64,000 nt of DNA from DASTFY01 sp963813375 (GTDB lineage: Bacteria > Actinomycetota > Acidimicrobiia > Acidimicrobiales > Ilumatobacteraceae), in the NCBI GenBank assembly GCA_963813375.1, contig CAWEYT010000022.1, forward strand, positions 62,001 through 126,000, in the 5' to 3' direction. The position numbers were made by a program, and so were the translations under genes. The notes beneath the pieces are model-generated. The model ran no database searches and was not told the origin of the DNA. It saw only the letters and a list, made by a program, of their open reading frames with translations. Below are positions 44,343 through 52,539 of this stretch, one piece after another. How positions within the stretch are numbered: the stretch's first letter is position 1; the number at the start of each line of letters is the position of its first letter.

Positions 44343-44615
44343 CTAGAACGACTCGAACCGACGTCCGCAGGGCGAGACGGTCGCGAGCGTGCCGTACGCC
44401 TCACAGTCCACACACCACCCGATGGGAATCGCCTGTCGATGGAGGAAGTCCTCCCAGTGGCGCTCGCACACCGGCGGATCCGGCACCTCCCGAAGGGTGA
44501 TGCTCGAGGGGCTCTCGCTCGGCCGAACCCGCCGCCAGTGAGAAGAGAACGGCGCGGTGTGCGTGGCCAGCTCGCCACATGCCGCACAGCCTTCCCGGGC
44601 AACCTCCACCGTCAT
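44343..44615 (-). CDS. Small Cys/His-rich protein, unknown function
   Basis: 90 aa from ATG 44615. Three clusters of putative zinc ligands: GCAACGELATH, PPVCERHWEDFLHRQ and IGWCVDCEAYGTLATVSPCG. No known domain is recognised, but the order C-x2-C, C-x2-H and C-x2-C..C suggests a metal-stabilised fold. It converges on the GH130 gene. An earlier start at 44714 would add a low-quality N-terminus. Confidence 0.6.
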   Translation of the reverse strand: MTVEVAREGCAACGELATHTAPFSSHWRRVRPSESPSSITLREVPDPPVCERHWEDFLHRQAIPIGWCVDCEAYGTLATVSPCGRRFESF

Positions 44616-44799
44616 CGGATCGCCGCGCTGTTCCGGCCGGCGGGCAGCATCACCAAGTTCGCCATCACGGACCTCCACGACCGGTTCGAGCACCGCCGCT
44701 GTCCGAACCTCCACACCCTAGGCCGCCAAGGCCGCCCGGGCCTCCTTCCCGCCGCGGCGGGGTTCGGAGAAGCGCCGAGCGGCCGCGTAGCCTCTCGGG
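44616..44799. other. Intergenic region, no feature recognised
   Basis: A 184-bp gap between the divergent Cys/His-rich protein and the zinc-motif VOC gene. Short open frames overlap it on both strands but lack RBS and family features. A GCCGCCAAGGCCGCCCGGGCC-like GC run is the only notable sequence. Confidence 0.3.
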
Positions 44800-45261
44800 G
44801 TGGTCTGCTACTGCTGTGGCGAGGAGCGGGACCCCTCGATGATGGCCTCGCTGTTGTGCCACGACGAGGTCAAGCTCTGTCGGGGCTGCATCGGTTGGTT
44901 GATGCGCCAGGCGGGAGGCGTCGACGTCACACCGAGGTTGCCTGTTGCTGACATGGCGCAGGCGGCGCAGTTCTGTGAGGCGGCCGGGTTCGACGTCGAG
45001 CAGTACGACGAGGGCTACGCGTTCGTGCATCTGGACGACCAAGGCGTGTTCGACCTCGCCCGAATCGAGGGGCTCGACCCGGCGACCAACCACGCTGGTT
45101 GCTACATCATCACCGACGACGTGGACGACTGGCATGCTCGGCTCGTCGCCGCGGGTTTGTCGGTCACGCCGATCGAGGACATGCCCTGGGGCATGCACGA
45201 GTTCACCCTCACCGATCCCAGTGGCAACCACATCCGAATCGGTCGAAGCACCGACAACTGA
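44800..45261 (+). CDS. VOC domain protein with N-terminal zinc-finger-like motif
   Basis: 153 aa from GTG 44800. The N-terminus MVCYCCGEERDPSMM plus LLCHDEVKLCRGCIGWL gives two C-x2-C pairs, a likely zinc knuckle. From residue about 43 a VOC domain follows: PRLPVADMAQAAQFCEAAGFDVE, YAFVHLDDQGVFDLARI, YIITDDVDDWHARLVAAGLSV and FTLTDPSGNHIRIGRS. The VOC part resembles bleomycin-resistance-type binding proteins; the zinc segment is unusual and may recruit a partner. Confidence 0.8.
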   Translation: MVCYCCGEERDPSMMASLLCHDEVKLCRGCIGWLMRQAGGVDVTPRLPVADMAQAAQFCEAAGFDVEQYDEGYAFVHLDDQGVFDLARIEGLDPATNHAGCYIITDDVDDWHARLVAAGLSVTPIEDMPWGMHEFTLTDPSGNHIRIGRSTDN

Positions 45262-45380
45262 GGCTCGCTACACGGCGCGCGCAGACGCCGTCGACGCCGT
45301 CACGGACGGAACTCTCGACCATTCGTGACCACGCCGGCCTGATCGACCCGCCGAAGGCCGGTTCACCTGGGCATTCCTGG

Positions 45381-45473
45381 CGGAGGTGGACGGGAATCGA
45401 ACCCGCCGAACGGGGATCGCCCGTTCCAGCCGCTTTGAAGGCGGTGGAGCCCACCAGGTGCCCAGACACCTCC
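45381..45473 (-). tRNA. selC: tRNA-Sec (selenocysteine, anticodon TCA)
   Basis: 93 nt. Long acceptor stem GGAGGTG...CACCTCC, anticodon arm CCGC-CTTCAAA-GCGG with anticodon TCA, an extended variable arm GAACGGG-CGAT-CCCGTTC, and T arm CGGG-TTCGATT-CCCG. The long acceptor, long variable arm and UCA anticodon are specific to tRNA-Sec. Its presence implies that the organism has SelA/SelB/SelD and at least one selenoprotein; none of these is encoded in this window. Confidence 0.93.
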
Positions 45474-45625
45474 GAGGGTGACTGTACCGGCCGAGAGCGC
45501 CGAGAAGCCCCTTGCCACCGGTCACCCCGCCCGCTACCGTCACCGCTCCCTTCCCCCAAGCGTTGGTCGACGAGCCCTGTCCGGTCCTTGTCCGGCAGCT
45601 CGGCGTTCGTCCCCGAGGGGGAACC

Positions 45626-46276
45626 GTGCTCACCTGTTGCTGGTCCGTGAAGGGCGGCAGCGGCACCACCGTCGTCGCCGCCTCCCTGGCCCTGCTGGCC
45701 TCCTCGGCGCCTGCCGGCGCCCTGCTCGTCGATCTCGCCGGCGACGTGCCTGCCGCGCTCGGCCTTCCGGAGCCCGTCGGCCCCGGCGTGCGCGAATGGC
45801 TGGCCGCCGACCCTGCCGTGGAGATCGACGCCCTCGGCCACCTGGCCACGGCCGCCACGCCTGGGCTTCGTCTCCTGCCCGCCGGAGCGGCGACCTCGCG
45901 GGCAGTACCGTCCACCCGGATCGATCTGCTCGGCCAGGCGTTGGCGGCCAACGCCGGTGAGGTCGTGGTCGACCTCGGCGTTCCCTCACCGGACCTGGAG
46001 CCGCTGCTGGCGCAAGCCGACCGTTCGCTGCTGGTACTGCGACCCTGCTACCTCGCGCTGCGGCGGGCCACGGCGCTGCCCACCCGACCAACGGGCATCG
46101 TGCTCGTCATGGAGCCCGGCAGAGCCCTGGGGCGGCGCGACATCGAGGACGCCATCGGGGTCAAGGTGGCGGCCGAGATCGACGTGGAACCGACCATCGC
46201 CCGCGCCGTCGACGCCGGCCTCCTGGCCGGGCGCCTCCCTCGCAGCCTGTCCCGCACGCTGAAGGCCGCCGCATGA
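45626..46276 (+). CDS. TadZ/CpaE-like MinD-type ATPase (septum-site-determining-like)
   Basis: 216 aa from GTG 45626 with a GAGGGGGAA RBS. Deviant Walker A SVKGGSGTTVVAASLALL, LLVDLAGDVPAALGL (Walker A prime/DVP) and EVVVDLGVPSPDLEPLLAQADRSLLVLRP. It lacks the N-terminal receiver domain of long CpaE proteins. Homologues beside tadA in Actinobacteria (Rv3660c-type 'ssd') are MinD-like and may localise the Tad machine. Its stop overlaps the tadA start (ATGA). Confidence 0.87.
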   Translation: MLTCCWSVKGGSGTTVVAASLALLASSAPAGALLVDLAGDVPAALGLPEPVGPGVREWLAADPAVEIDALGHLATAATPGLRLLPAGAATSRAVPSTRIDLLGQALAANAGEVVVDLGVPSPDLEPLLAQADRSLLVLRPCYLALRRATALPTRPTGIVLVMEPGRALGRRDIEDAIGVKVAAEIDVEPTIARAVDAGLLAGRLPRSLSRTLKAAA

Positions 46277-47404
46277 CCGGGTCCACGACCATCAACGGCC
46301 TGGCCCAGCAGGTCCACCGTCATCTGGTCGAGGTCGCCGTCGACGACGCCACCGGCGACCTGGCGACCGAAGCCGAACGCCACCTGCGAGCGCTGGCCCC
46401 GCTGCTGCCGCGCGACGACAGGGAACAGGTTCTGGGGGCCGCGCTGGCCCAGGCCCAGGGCCTCGGCCCGTTGGAGCCCCTCCTCGGCCGATCCGACGGT
46501 GACGGAGATCCTCGTCAACGCCGGCACCGAGGTCTGGGTGGAGCGCGGCGGACGGCTCGAGCGGGTCGCCGAGCTCGCCGACGGGGCAGCCGAACTGCTG
46601 ATCGAGCGCATCATCGGACCGCTCGGTCTCCGGGTTGACCGGCTCAGGCCCACCGTCGATGCGCGGCTTGCTGACGGTTCCCGCTTCCATGCCGTCATCC
46701 CGCCGGTCGCCATCGACGGTCCGTGTCTCGCCGTGCGCCGGTTCGCAGCGCGCTCCCTCCCACTGAGCAGCTTCGCCGGCCCTCCGGTGGCTGCACTGCT
46801 CGCGGAACTGGTCGAGCAGCGGGCCAACCTCGTGGTGAGTGGCGCCACGTCGTCCGGGAAGACCACGCTGCTCAACGCCCTGTTGGCGACGGTCCCAGCC
46901 GGCGAGCGCATCCTGACCATCGAGGACGCGGCAGAGCTGCGCCTGGCCACCCCTCACGTCGTGCGACTCGAAGCCCGGCCGCCGACGGTCGAGGGGACGG
47001 GCGAGGTCACGGTGCGGGATCTCGTCCGGGCCGCCCTGCGGCTGAGGCCCGACCGCCTGGTCGTCGGCGAGGTGCGCGGCGCCGAGGCACTCGACATGGT
47101 CCTGGCGCTCAACACCGGGCACGACGGATCGCTCACCACCTGCCATGGCAACGGTCCGGCCGATGTGCTGAAGCGCATCGAAGCCATGGTCCTCATGGGC
47201 GCACCGAGCTGGCCGCCGGCCACCGCGGAGGAGCACGTCCGCCGCTCGATCGACGTCGTCGTCCATCTGGCCCGGGGCCGGCACGGTCGGAGGGTCGTGG
47301 AGCACGTGCTGGAAGTAGCCGAGCCTGGTGGCGGGCCCGAGCGCGTGCTGGCGACCGGAGACCGGGTCGTCGGCAGGCTCCAACGGGGACGGGCGGTCCG
47401 GTGA
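46273..47404 (+). CDS. tadA: TadA/CpaF-type secretion ATPase (one frame change)
   Basis: About 377 aa. The N-terminal GLAQQVHRHLVEVAVDD and QAQGLGPLEPLL are joined, via an extra G near 46486, to DPTVTEILVNAGTEVWVE. Then ARLADGSRFHAVIPP, Walker A GATSSGKTTLLNALL, Asp box ILTIEDAAEL, LRPDRLVVGEVRGAEALDMVLALNTGHDGSLTTCHGN (Walker B/His box). A hexameric ATPase that powers assembly of Tad/Flp-type pili or a related secretion system. The single indel in CTCGG(G)CC-like context is probably a sequencing error. Confidence 0.92.
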
Positions 47405-48161
47405 TGGTCCTGGCCGAGGTGTCGAGTGCAGCGCTCGCGACGGCGGTGACGATCGCGCTGGTGATCGGCATGCTCGGATTCGTCGTCCGCGTGCTCACCC
47501 GAGTGCCCCTCCGGTCACTCCCCGGCGGCCCCTCCTCGGATAGCCGCCGGCGCGCTCCCCGTCTCGGGGCCGTCAGCGGCGAGGTGGCTGGGCTCGCGAG
47601 TGTGGAACGAGCGCCGGGCGCGGGCCGCGCGCCGGCTGGCCTGGCCGTCCGTCGCTGACGAGATCAGCTCGGCTCTCCGTTCGGGCGCGTCGCTGCGTCA
47701 GGCCCTGGGCGCGGTCGCCGCGCACGGGGGCGCGGCGGCGCCACGGCTGGCCGAGCTGGTGCACCCGGTCAGCCGTGGTGACGACGTACCCGGAGCGGCC
47801 CGGCGCTGGGCGGACCGCTCCGACGATGCCGATGAGCGCCTCCTCGCGGGAGCGGTCGAGCTGGCGGCCGAGCGCGACGCGAGCGGAGCCGGTGCTGTTC
47901 GACACCGTTGCGCGCACGCTGCGGGAGCGCGCCGCGCTCGCCGGGGAGCTGCGGGCGCAGACAGCACAAGCGCGGGCGTCGGCGGCAGCCCTGAGCGCGC
48001 TCCCGCTTCTCTTCACGGGCCTGTGCGCGCTGGCCGATCGGGGCGTCCTCTCGTTCCTGACCGGCACGCTGCTCGGTGCCGCCTGTCTGGTCGCCGGCGC
48101 GGGACTGCAGGCGATGGGCCTGCTGTGGATGCACCGGACCATCGCGGCGGTGGCACCGTGA
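47404..48161 (+). CDS. tadB: TadB-type inner-membrane protein of the Tad system (two frame changes)
   Basis: About 252 aa. ATG 47404 overlaps the tadA stop. N-terminal TM region SAALATAVTIALVIGMLGFVV and, after a frame change near 47600, WNERRARAARRLAWPSVADEIS with the T2SSF signature SSALRSGASLRQALGAVA. After a second change near 47880 come PVLFDTVARTLRERAALAGELRAQTAQARASA and two TM helices to the end. T2SSF-type platform proteins anchor the ATPase and pilus base in the membrane. Confidence 0.87.
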
Positions 48162-48932
48162 CCTGGCCGGCCACCCTGCTGGTCGCCGTGTGGGTGGTGC
48201 TCGTCGTGGTTCGCGGGGCCGAGCGCAGGCCGGCGGCGCGGCTGGCCGAACTGCGGCAGCGGCCACTCATGACGACGTCAGGACTGGGCGTCGGTGATCT
48301 ACCGGAGCGGCGGCGTCCGTCGGGGTTGTCGGGCCGGCGGCGCGTGGCCGTGCTCACCGCGGCGGCGGCCATCGTGGGGCTGATCACGATGGGGCCGGTC
48401 GGTGCTGGCCTGGTCGCGGTGTCCGTGCCCGTCTTGGCCCGTGTGAGGACGCAGCGGGCCGGCCGCGCCCGGCACGCGGTGCGCTGCGCCCGCCTTCCCG
48501 ATGCTGTTGACCTCCTGGTCGTGGCCGGTTCGGCCGGCCTGGCCTCGCGCCAAGCGATGGCACTCGTCGCGCAGCGAGGGCCTCCAGAACTGCGCACCGC
48601 CTTCGCCGAGGTGGTGGCTCGCGCCAGTGCGGGAGAGCCGTGGGCGCAGGCCGTCCCTCGGCTGATCGACACCATCGGTGAACCAGCACGACCGATCGTC
48701 CACGCCATCGTGGCCGCCGAACAGGACGGCTGCGCCCATGGCCACGGTGCTCGGCCGCCTCGCCGACGACGCCCGGCGCCAACGCCGCCACGATCTCGAG
48801 GCGGCCGTCCGGCGCCTGCCCGTTCGCCTCAGCTTCCCGCTCGTGTGCTGTTCGTTGCCCGCCTTCGCCCTGCTGACCGTCGTGCCGCTCGTGGCGGCGG
48901 GACTGCGGCGCCTCGGCCCTGTGGCCCTCTGA
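48158..48932 (+). CDS. tadC: TadC-type inner-membrane protein (one frame change)
   Basis: About 257 aa from GTG 48158 (GTGA overlap). TM segments at the N-terminus, AAAAIVGLITMGPVGAGLVAV, and at the C-terminus FPLVCCSLPAFALLTVVPLVAAGL, with the T2SSF part LPDAVDLLVVAGSAGLASRQAMALVAQRG between. A frame change near 48730 joins IVHAIVAAEQDG to MATVLGRLADDARRQRRHDLE. With TadB it forms the platform of the Tad machine. Confidence 0.87.
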
Positions 48933-48988
48933 CTCGGTCGACCGCTGCCCCGGTCACCCTCCCATCACGGCCCGGAAGGGGTACCACC

Positions 48989-49192
48989 ATGACGACACTC
49001 TTCATCCGACTCCACGCCTGGCTCCTCGCCCGGGGCGACCAGGGCCAGGCCACCACCGAGTACGCGCTCGTCCTGCTCGGCGCCGCACTGGTCGCGCTCC
49101 TCCTCGTGGCGTGGGCCACCGCAGGAGGCGGAGCCGGCCGCATCGGTGCTCTGCTCGACCGCGTCCTCGACGAGATCACGTCACGGGTGTGA
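48989..49192 (+). CDS. Flp/DUF4244-type pilin-like protein
   Basis: 67 aa from ATG 48989. The pattern RGDQGQATTEYALVLLGAALVALLLVAWA is the type IV pilin-like signature: a Gly/Gln-rich cleavage region, TTEYA with the conserved Glu at +5, then a single hydrophobic helix. Actinobacterial DUF4244 proteins at this position are the presumed Tad pilins. The last two codons, GTG TGA, overlap the tadE start. Confidence 0.88.
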   Translation: MTTLFIRLHAWLLARGDQGQATTEYALVLLGAALVALLLVAWATAGGGAGRIGALLDRVLDEITSRV

Positions 49193-49566
49193 CACGCCGA
49201 CGGACCCGCGGTGGCGATCAGGGTCAGGCCGCCCTCGAGCTGGCGCTCTGCCTCCCCATCCTGGCGCTGCTGTTGCTGGCACTCGTCCAGGTGGCCGTCG
49301 TCGTGCGTGATCAGGTGGCCGTGGTCCACGCGGCGCGAGAGGGCGCCAGAGCCGCCGCGGTGACGGGCGCCGGGCCCGGCGACGCGGTGGCGGCTGCCCG
49401 CGACGCGGCCCGGTTGGACCCTGGGCGCCTCACCGTCGACGCCTCGCGCGGCGAGGTGGTGCGGGTGACGGTGCACTATCGCTCGCCGACCGACGTGCCG
49501 CTCGTGGGCCGGTTGGTCGGGGACGTCACGCTCCGGGCGACGGCCGTCATGCGGTCCGAGCCGTGA
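49189..49566 (+). CDS. TadE-family pseudopilin
   Basis: 125 aa from GTG 49189, overlapping the pilin-like gene. DQGQAALELALCLPILALLLLALVQVAVVV carries the pilin-type helix with LE (Glu +5), followed by AREGARAAAVTG, typical of TadE, and a small C-terminal domain. It is the last recognisable gene of the Tad cluster; no tadF, prepilin peptidase, secretin or cpaB lies in the window. Confidence 0.9.
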   Translation: MTRRRTRGGDQGQAALELALCLPILALLLLALVQVAVVVRDQVAVVHAAREGARAAAVTGAGPGDAVAAARDAARLDPGRLTVDASRGEVVRVTVHYRSPTDVPLVGRLVGDVTLRATAVMRSEP

Positions 49567-49633
49567 GAACCCCGACCGCCACGGCTGTCGTCGCAGGGAC
49601 GGCGAGGGCACCACCGGTAGCGTCGCGGCCGCC

Positions 49634-49981
49634 ATGGACCTCGGCATCCGCTCCACGATCATCGAGGGCGTCCCCGTGCTGAGCCTGGACGGCGAGGCCG
49701 ACCTGGCGTCGCTGCCCCGGCTGTACGACCAGGTGCGGCAGTTCATCAGCGAGCATTCAGGCCGGCAGGTCGTCGTCGACCTCGACGGGCTGGGCTACCT
49801 CGATCCCGTGAGCGTCGGCGTCCTCGTCGGTGCCCGCCTACAGGCACGCGCCGGCGGAGGCGACGTCCAACTCGTCTGCACCAGCACGTCGGTGGCGACC
49901 GTGTTCACCGGCTCGGGCCTCGACGCGGCCTTCGTGCTCCACCGCTCGGTCGCGGAGGCGGCCGGGTCCAGCGCGCGCTGA
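49634..49981 (+). CDS. STAS-domain anti-sigma factor antagonist-like protein
   Basis: 115 aa from ATG 49634. GVPVLSLDGEADLASLPRLYDQ and VVVDLDGLGYLDPVSVGVLVGARLQARA are a STAS domain; the usual phosphorylated DSSG turn is DPVS here. In the family such proteins bind anti-sigma factors in their unphosphorylated state. The changed turn makes phospho-control by the classic Ser uncertain. Together with the SigA-type sigma gene at 33 kb it may belong to a partner-switching pathway, but no anti-sigma kinase is nearby. Confidence 0.82.
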   Translation: MDLGIRSTIIEGVPVLSLDGEADLASLPRLYDQVRQFISEHSGRQVVVDLDGLGYLDPVSVGVLVGARLQARAGGGDVQLVCTSTSVATVFTGSGLDAAFVLHRSVAEAAGSSAR

Positions 49982-50020
49982 CGGCGCCGCAAGCGGTTCC
50001 GCCGGCAGCGACGGCGACGC

Positions 50021-51259
50021 TCAGTCGCGGGTGATGACGGTGTCCATGCGGAAGTCCGGGTCGTGACGGCGCAGCTCGCGGCGGGCGATCGTCATCTTGT
50101 GGACCTCGTCCGGCCCATCGGCCAGGCGCAGCGTGCGCAGGTGCGCGTACATGTAGGCCAGGGGGAAGTCGTCGCTCATCCCGCCCGCGCCGTGCACCTG
50201 GATGGCCCGATCGACGATCTTCAGCGCCACGTTCGGGGCCGCCACCTTGATGGCGCTGATCTCGACCGCCGCAGCCTTGTTGCCGACGGTGTCCATCAGC
50301 CACGCCGTCTTGAGAGTGAGCAACCGCACCATCTCGAGCTCGATGCGAGCCTCGGCGATCCAGTCCATGATGTTGGACCGCTCGGCGATGCGCCGGCCGA
50401 AGGTGGTGCGGGACAGCGCCCGCTGGCACAGCAGCTCCAACGCCCGCTCGGCGGCCCCGATCGAGCGCATGCAGTGATGGATCCGGCCCGGCCCGAGTCG
50501 CGCTTGGCTGATGGCGAAGCCGTCACCCTCGCCGGCGATCAGGTTGGAGGCCGGGACGCGGACGTCATCGAACTCCAGCTCGACGTGGCCCTCCTGGTCC
50601 ATGTAGCCGAACACCGGGAGCGCACGCTTCACAGTCAGCCCCGGCGTGCCCATGGGGACCAGGATCTGGCTCTGCTGGCTATGCGGGGGCGAGTCCGGGT
50701 CGGTCTTGCCCATGACGATGAAGATGGCGCAGTTGGGGTGCATGGCCCCCGAGATCCACCACTTGCGTCCGTTGAGGACGTAGCCGTCGCCATCGCGTTC
50801 GATGCGCAAGGAGATGTTGGTGGCGTCCGACGACGCCACGTCCGGCTCGGTCATGGCGAACGCGGATCGGATCTCTCCCTCGAGCAGCGGGCGCAGCCAC
50901 TGGTCCTGCTGCTCGGGCGTACCGAACATGGTGAGGACTTCCATGTTCCCGGTGTCGGGGGCTGAGCAGTTGCACGCCTCGGACGCGATCCGGCTGCGCC
51001 CCAGCACCTCCGCCAGCGGCGCGTACTCGAGGTTCGAGAGCCCCGGGCCCCACTCGGGATGGGGCTGGAAGAGGTTCCAGAGCCCACGGCTCCGCGCCTC
51101 GACCTTCATCTCCTCCATCACCGCCGGCTGGTGGTGGGGGTCACCGCTGGCTGCGATCTCGTCCTCGTAGCGCCGCTCGTTCGGGTACACGCACTCGTCC
51201 ATGAAGGCCTCGAGCGTGGCGCGGTACTCCAGGCATCGATCCGAGAAGGCGAAGTCCAT
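50021..51259 (-). CDS. Acyl-CoA dehydrogenase family protein
   Basis: 412 aa. N-terminal FSDRCLEYRATLEAFMDE, FAD/substrate block FAMTEPDVASSDATNI, GRKWWISGAMHPNCAIFIVMGK, ILVPMGTPGLTV, and the C-terminal RIHHCMRSIGAAERALELLCQRALSRTTFG with QVHGAGGMSDDFPLA. It resembles the ACAD10/11-like long-chain dehydrogenase group and should oxidise an acyl-CoA with FAD, passing electrons to ETF. Monocistronic. Confidence 0.93.
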   Translation of the reverse strand: MDFAFSDRCLEYRATLEAFMDECVYPNERRYEDEIAASGDPHHQPAVMEEMKVEARSRGLWNLFQPHPEWGPGLSNLEYAPLAEVLGRSRIASEACNCSAPDTGNMEVLTMFGTPEQQDQWLRPLLEGEIRSAFAMTEPDVASSDATNISLRIERDGDGYVLNGRKWWISGAMHPNCAIFIVMGKTDPDSPPHSQQSQILVPMGTPGLTVKRALPVFGYMDQEGHVELEFDDVRVPASNLIAGEGDGFAISQARLGPGRIHHCMRSIGAAERALELLCQRALSRTTFGRRIAERSNIMDWIAEARIELEMVRLLTLKTAWLMDTVGNKAAAVEISAIKVAAPNVALKIVDRAIQVHGAGGMSDDFPLAYMYAHLRTLRLADGPDEVHKMTIARRELRRHDPDFRMDTVITRD

Positions 51260-51338
51260 GGGCGGGAACGTAGACCGCCTCGCGCCGAGCGACCGACGCC
51301 GATCGGCCGCCCACCATGCCGGCGCCCCCGCCCGTCGC

Positions 51339-52353
51339 TCAGCGCCCGCGCGCCGCCTTGCGCACTCCGCGCCGGTCGGTGGCCCGCTCCTTCTCCCGCT
51401 GCTCCGCCTCCAGCGCCGCCTCCTCCGCGACGAGCCGGGTCATGCTCTCGACGCGGCGAGGATCGAGCTGCCCGGCCGCCACCGCGTCGAGCACCGCGCA
51501 CCCGGGCTCGCCCTCGTGCTTGCAATCGCGGAACCGGCAGCGTTCGGCGAGATCGAACACGTCCTGGAACGCGCGCTCGATGCCTTGCCCGCTGGCCCAC
51601 AGGCTGACGGCCCGCAGCCCCGGGGTGTCGATGAGCCACCCGCCGTCCGGCAGGCCGATCAGCTCGGCCGCAGTCGTGGTGTGGCGGCCACGGTCGTCCT
51701 GCTCCCGGACCGCGCCCGTGTCCTGGACCGCTCGCCCGACCAATCCGTTGACGAGGGTCGACTTCCCGACCCCGCTCGCCCCCAGGAGGGCGATCGTCCG
51801 GTGGCCGGCGGCCAGCGCAGCGAGGTCGTCGAGGCCGGCGCCGGTCCGGCCACTCGCCGCGTAGACGGGCGCGCTCGAGCGCGATCCGTTCGGCGGCGGC
51901 CACCAACTCCTGCGGGTCGTCCACCAGATCGGACTTGCTGAGCACGATCACCGGGGTGGCGCCACTGTCGTAGGCGAGGACGAGCTCCCGCTCGAGGCGG
52001 CGCTGGTTCAGGGCGGTGGTCAGCGTATGGACCAGGAAGACCACGTCGATGTTGGCGGCCAGCGGCTGCGGCTCTCCGCGAGCGCCCTCGTAGGAGGCCC
52101 GCCGCACGAAGACGCTGCGCCGGGGCAGGACGTGCTCGACCCGCTCGCCGTCCTCCGACGGCACCACCCAGTCGCCCACCGCCACCGCCGCCCCCAGGTT
52201 GCGCACCCGGCCCTCGGGAAGCAGCCACGACCAGCCACGATCGATGCGCCGGACCCGGGCCGGCGACGCCAGGGATCGCCCAGGCCCGGCCAGGAGCCGG
52301 CATGCCTCGTCCCACGCGGCGTCCCATCCGAGCGATGGCAGATCAATGGGCAT
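51339..52353 (-). CDS. rsgA: Ribosome small-subunit-dependent GTPase A (one frame change)
   Basis: About 338 aa from ATG 52353. OB-fold N-terminal part with RIDRGWSWLLPEGRVRNLG, then circularly permuted G motifs: G4 LSKSDLV, after a frame change near 51875 VYAASGRTGAGLDDL, G1 LLGASGVGKSTLVN, G3 DTPGLR, and a zinc module CRFRDCKHEGEPGC. It acts late in 30S subunit assembly. The antisense open frame that covers topA (51118-54462) is a shadow in the reverse direction. Confidence 0.92.
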
Positions 52354-52463
52354 CGGTGGCCGACGGTAGGCGCGCACCCGGCCCGACCGGCGACGAAATG
52401 GCGGCGCGCCGCGATCCACGACCCGCTCCGACCGGCCCGGCAATGGCTCGTCACGCAACATTT

Positions 52464-52488
52464 CGGGCGCTCCCGAAGGGAGCGCCCG
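52464..52488. other. Strong hairpin between rsgA and topA
   Basis: CGGGCGCTCCC (52464-52474) and GGGAGCGCCCG (52478-52488) are perfect 11-bp arms around GAA. On the minus strand the loop reads C-UUCG-G, the stable UUCG tetraloop. It lies 110 nt upstream of rsgA and just before the topA promoter; no T-run follows, so it may insulate the divergent genes or end a short transcript. Confidence 0.5.
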
Positions 52489-52501
52489 TGCGGGGCCTGC
52501 C

Positions 52502-52530
52502 TTGACAGCGCCCGCCGCTCCCCCTAACCC
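52502..52530 (+). promoter_or_regulatory. Sigma70-like promoter of topA, probably leaderless
   Basis: TTGACA at 52502-52507 and TAACCC at 52525-52530 are separated by 17 bp. The -10-like box ends 9 bases before ATG 52540, so transcription would begin at or within a few bases of the start codon. No Shine-Dalgarno sequence precedes the ATG (CTTTCCGGCG), in keeping with a leaderless message, common in Actinobacteria. Confidence 0.6.
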
Positions 52531-52539
52531 TTTCCGGCG

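Noticed and set aside
49563..49685. Short frame from GTG 49563 after tadE
   Set aside because: About 40 Pro/Ala/Ser-rich codons without pilin-like or other features, overlapping the STAS start.
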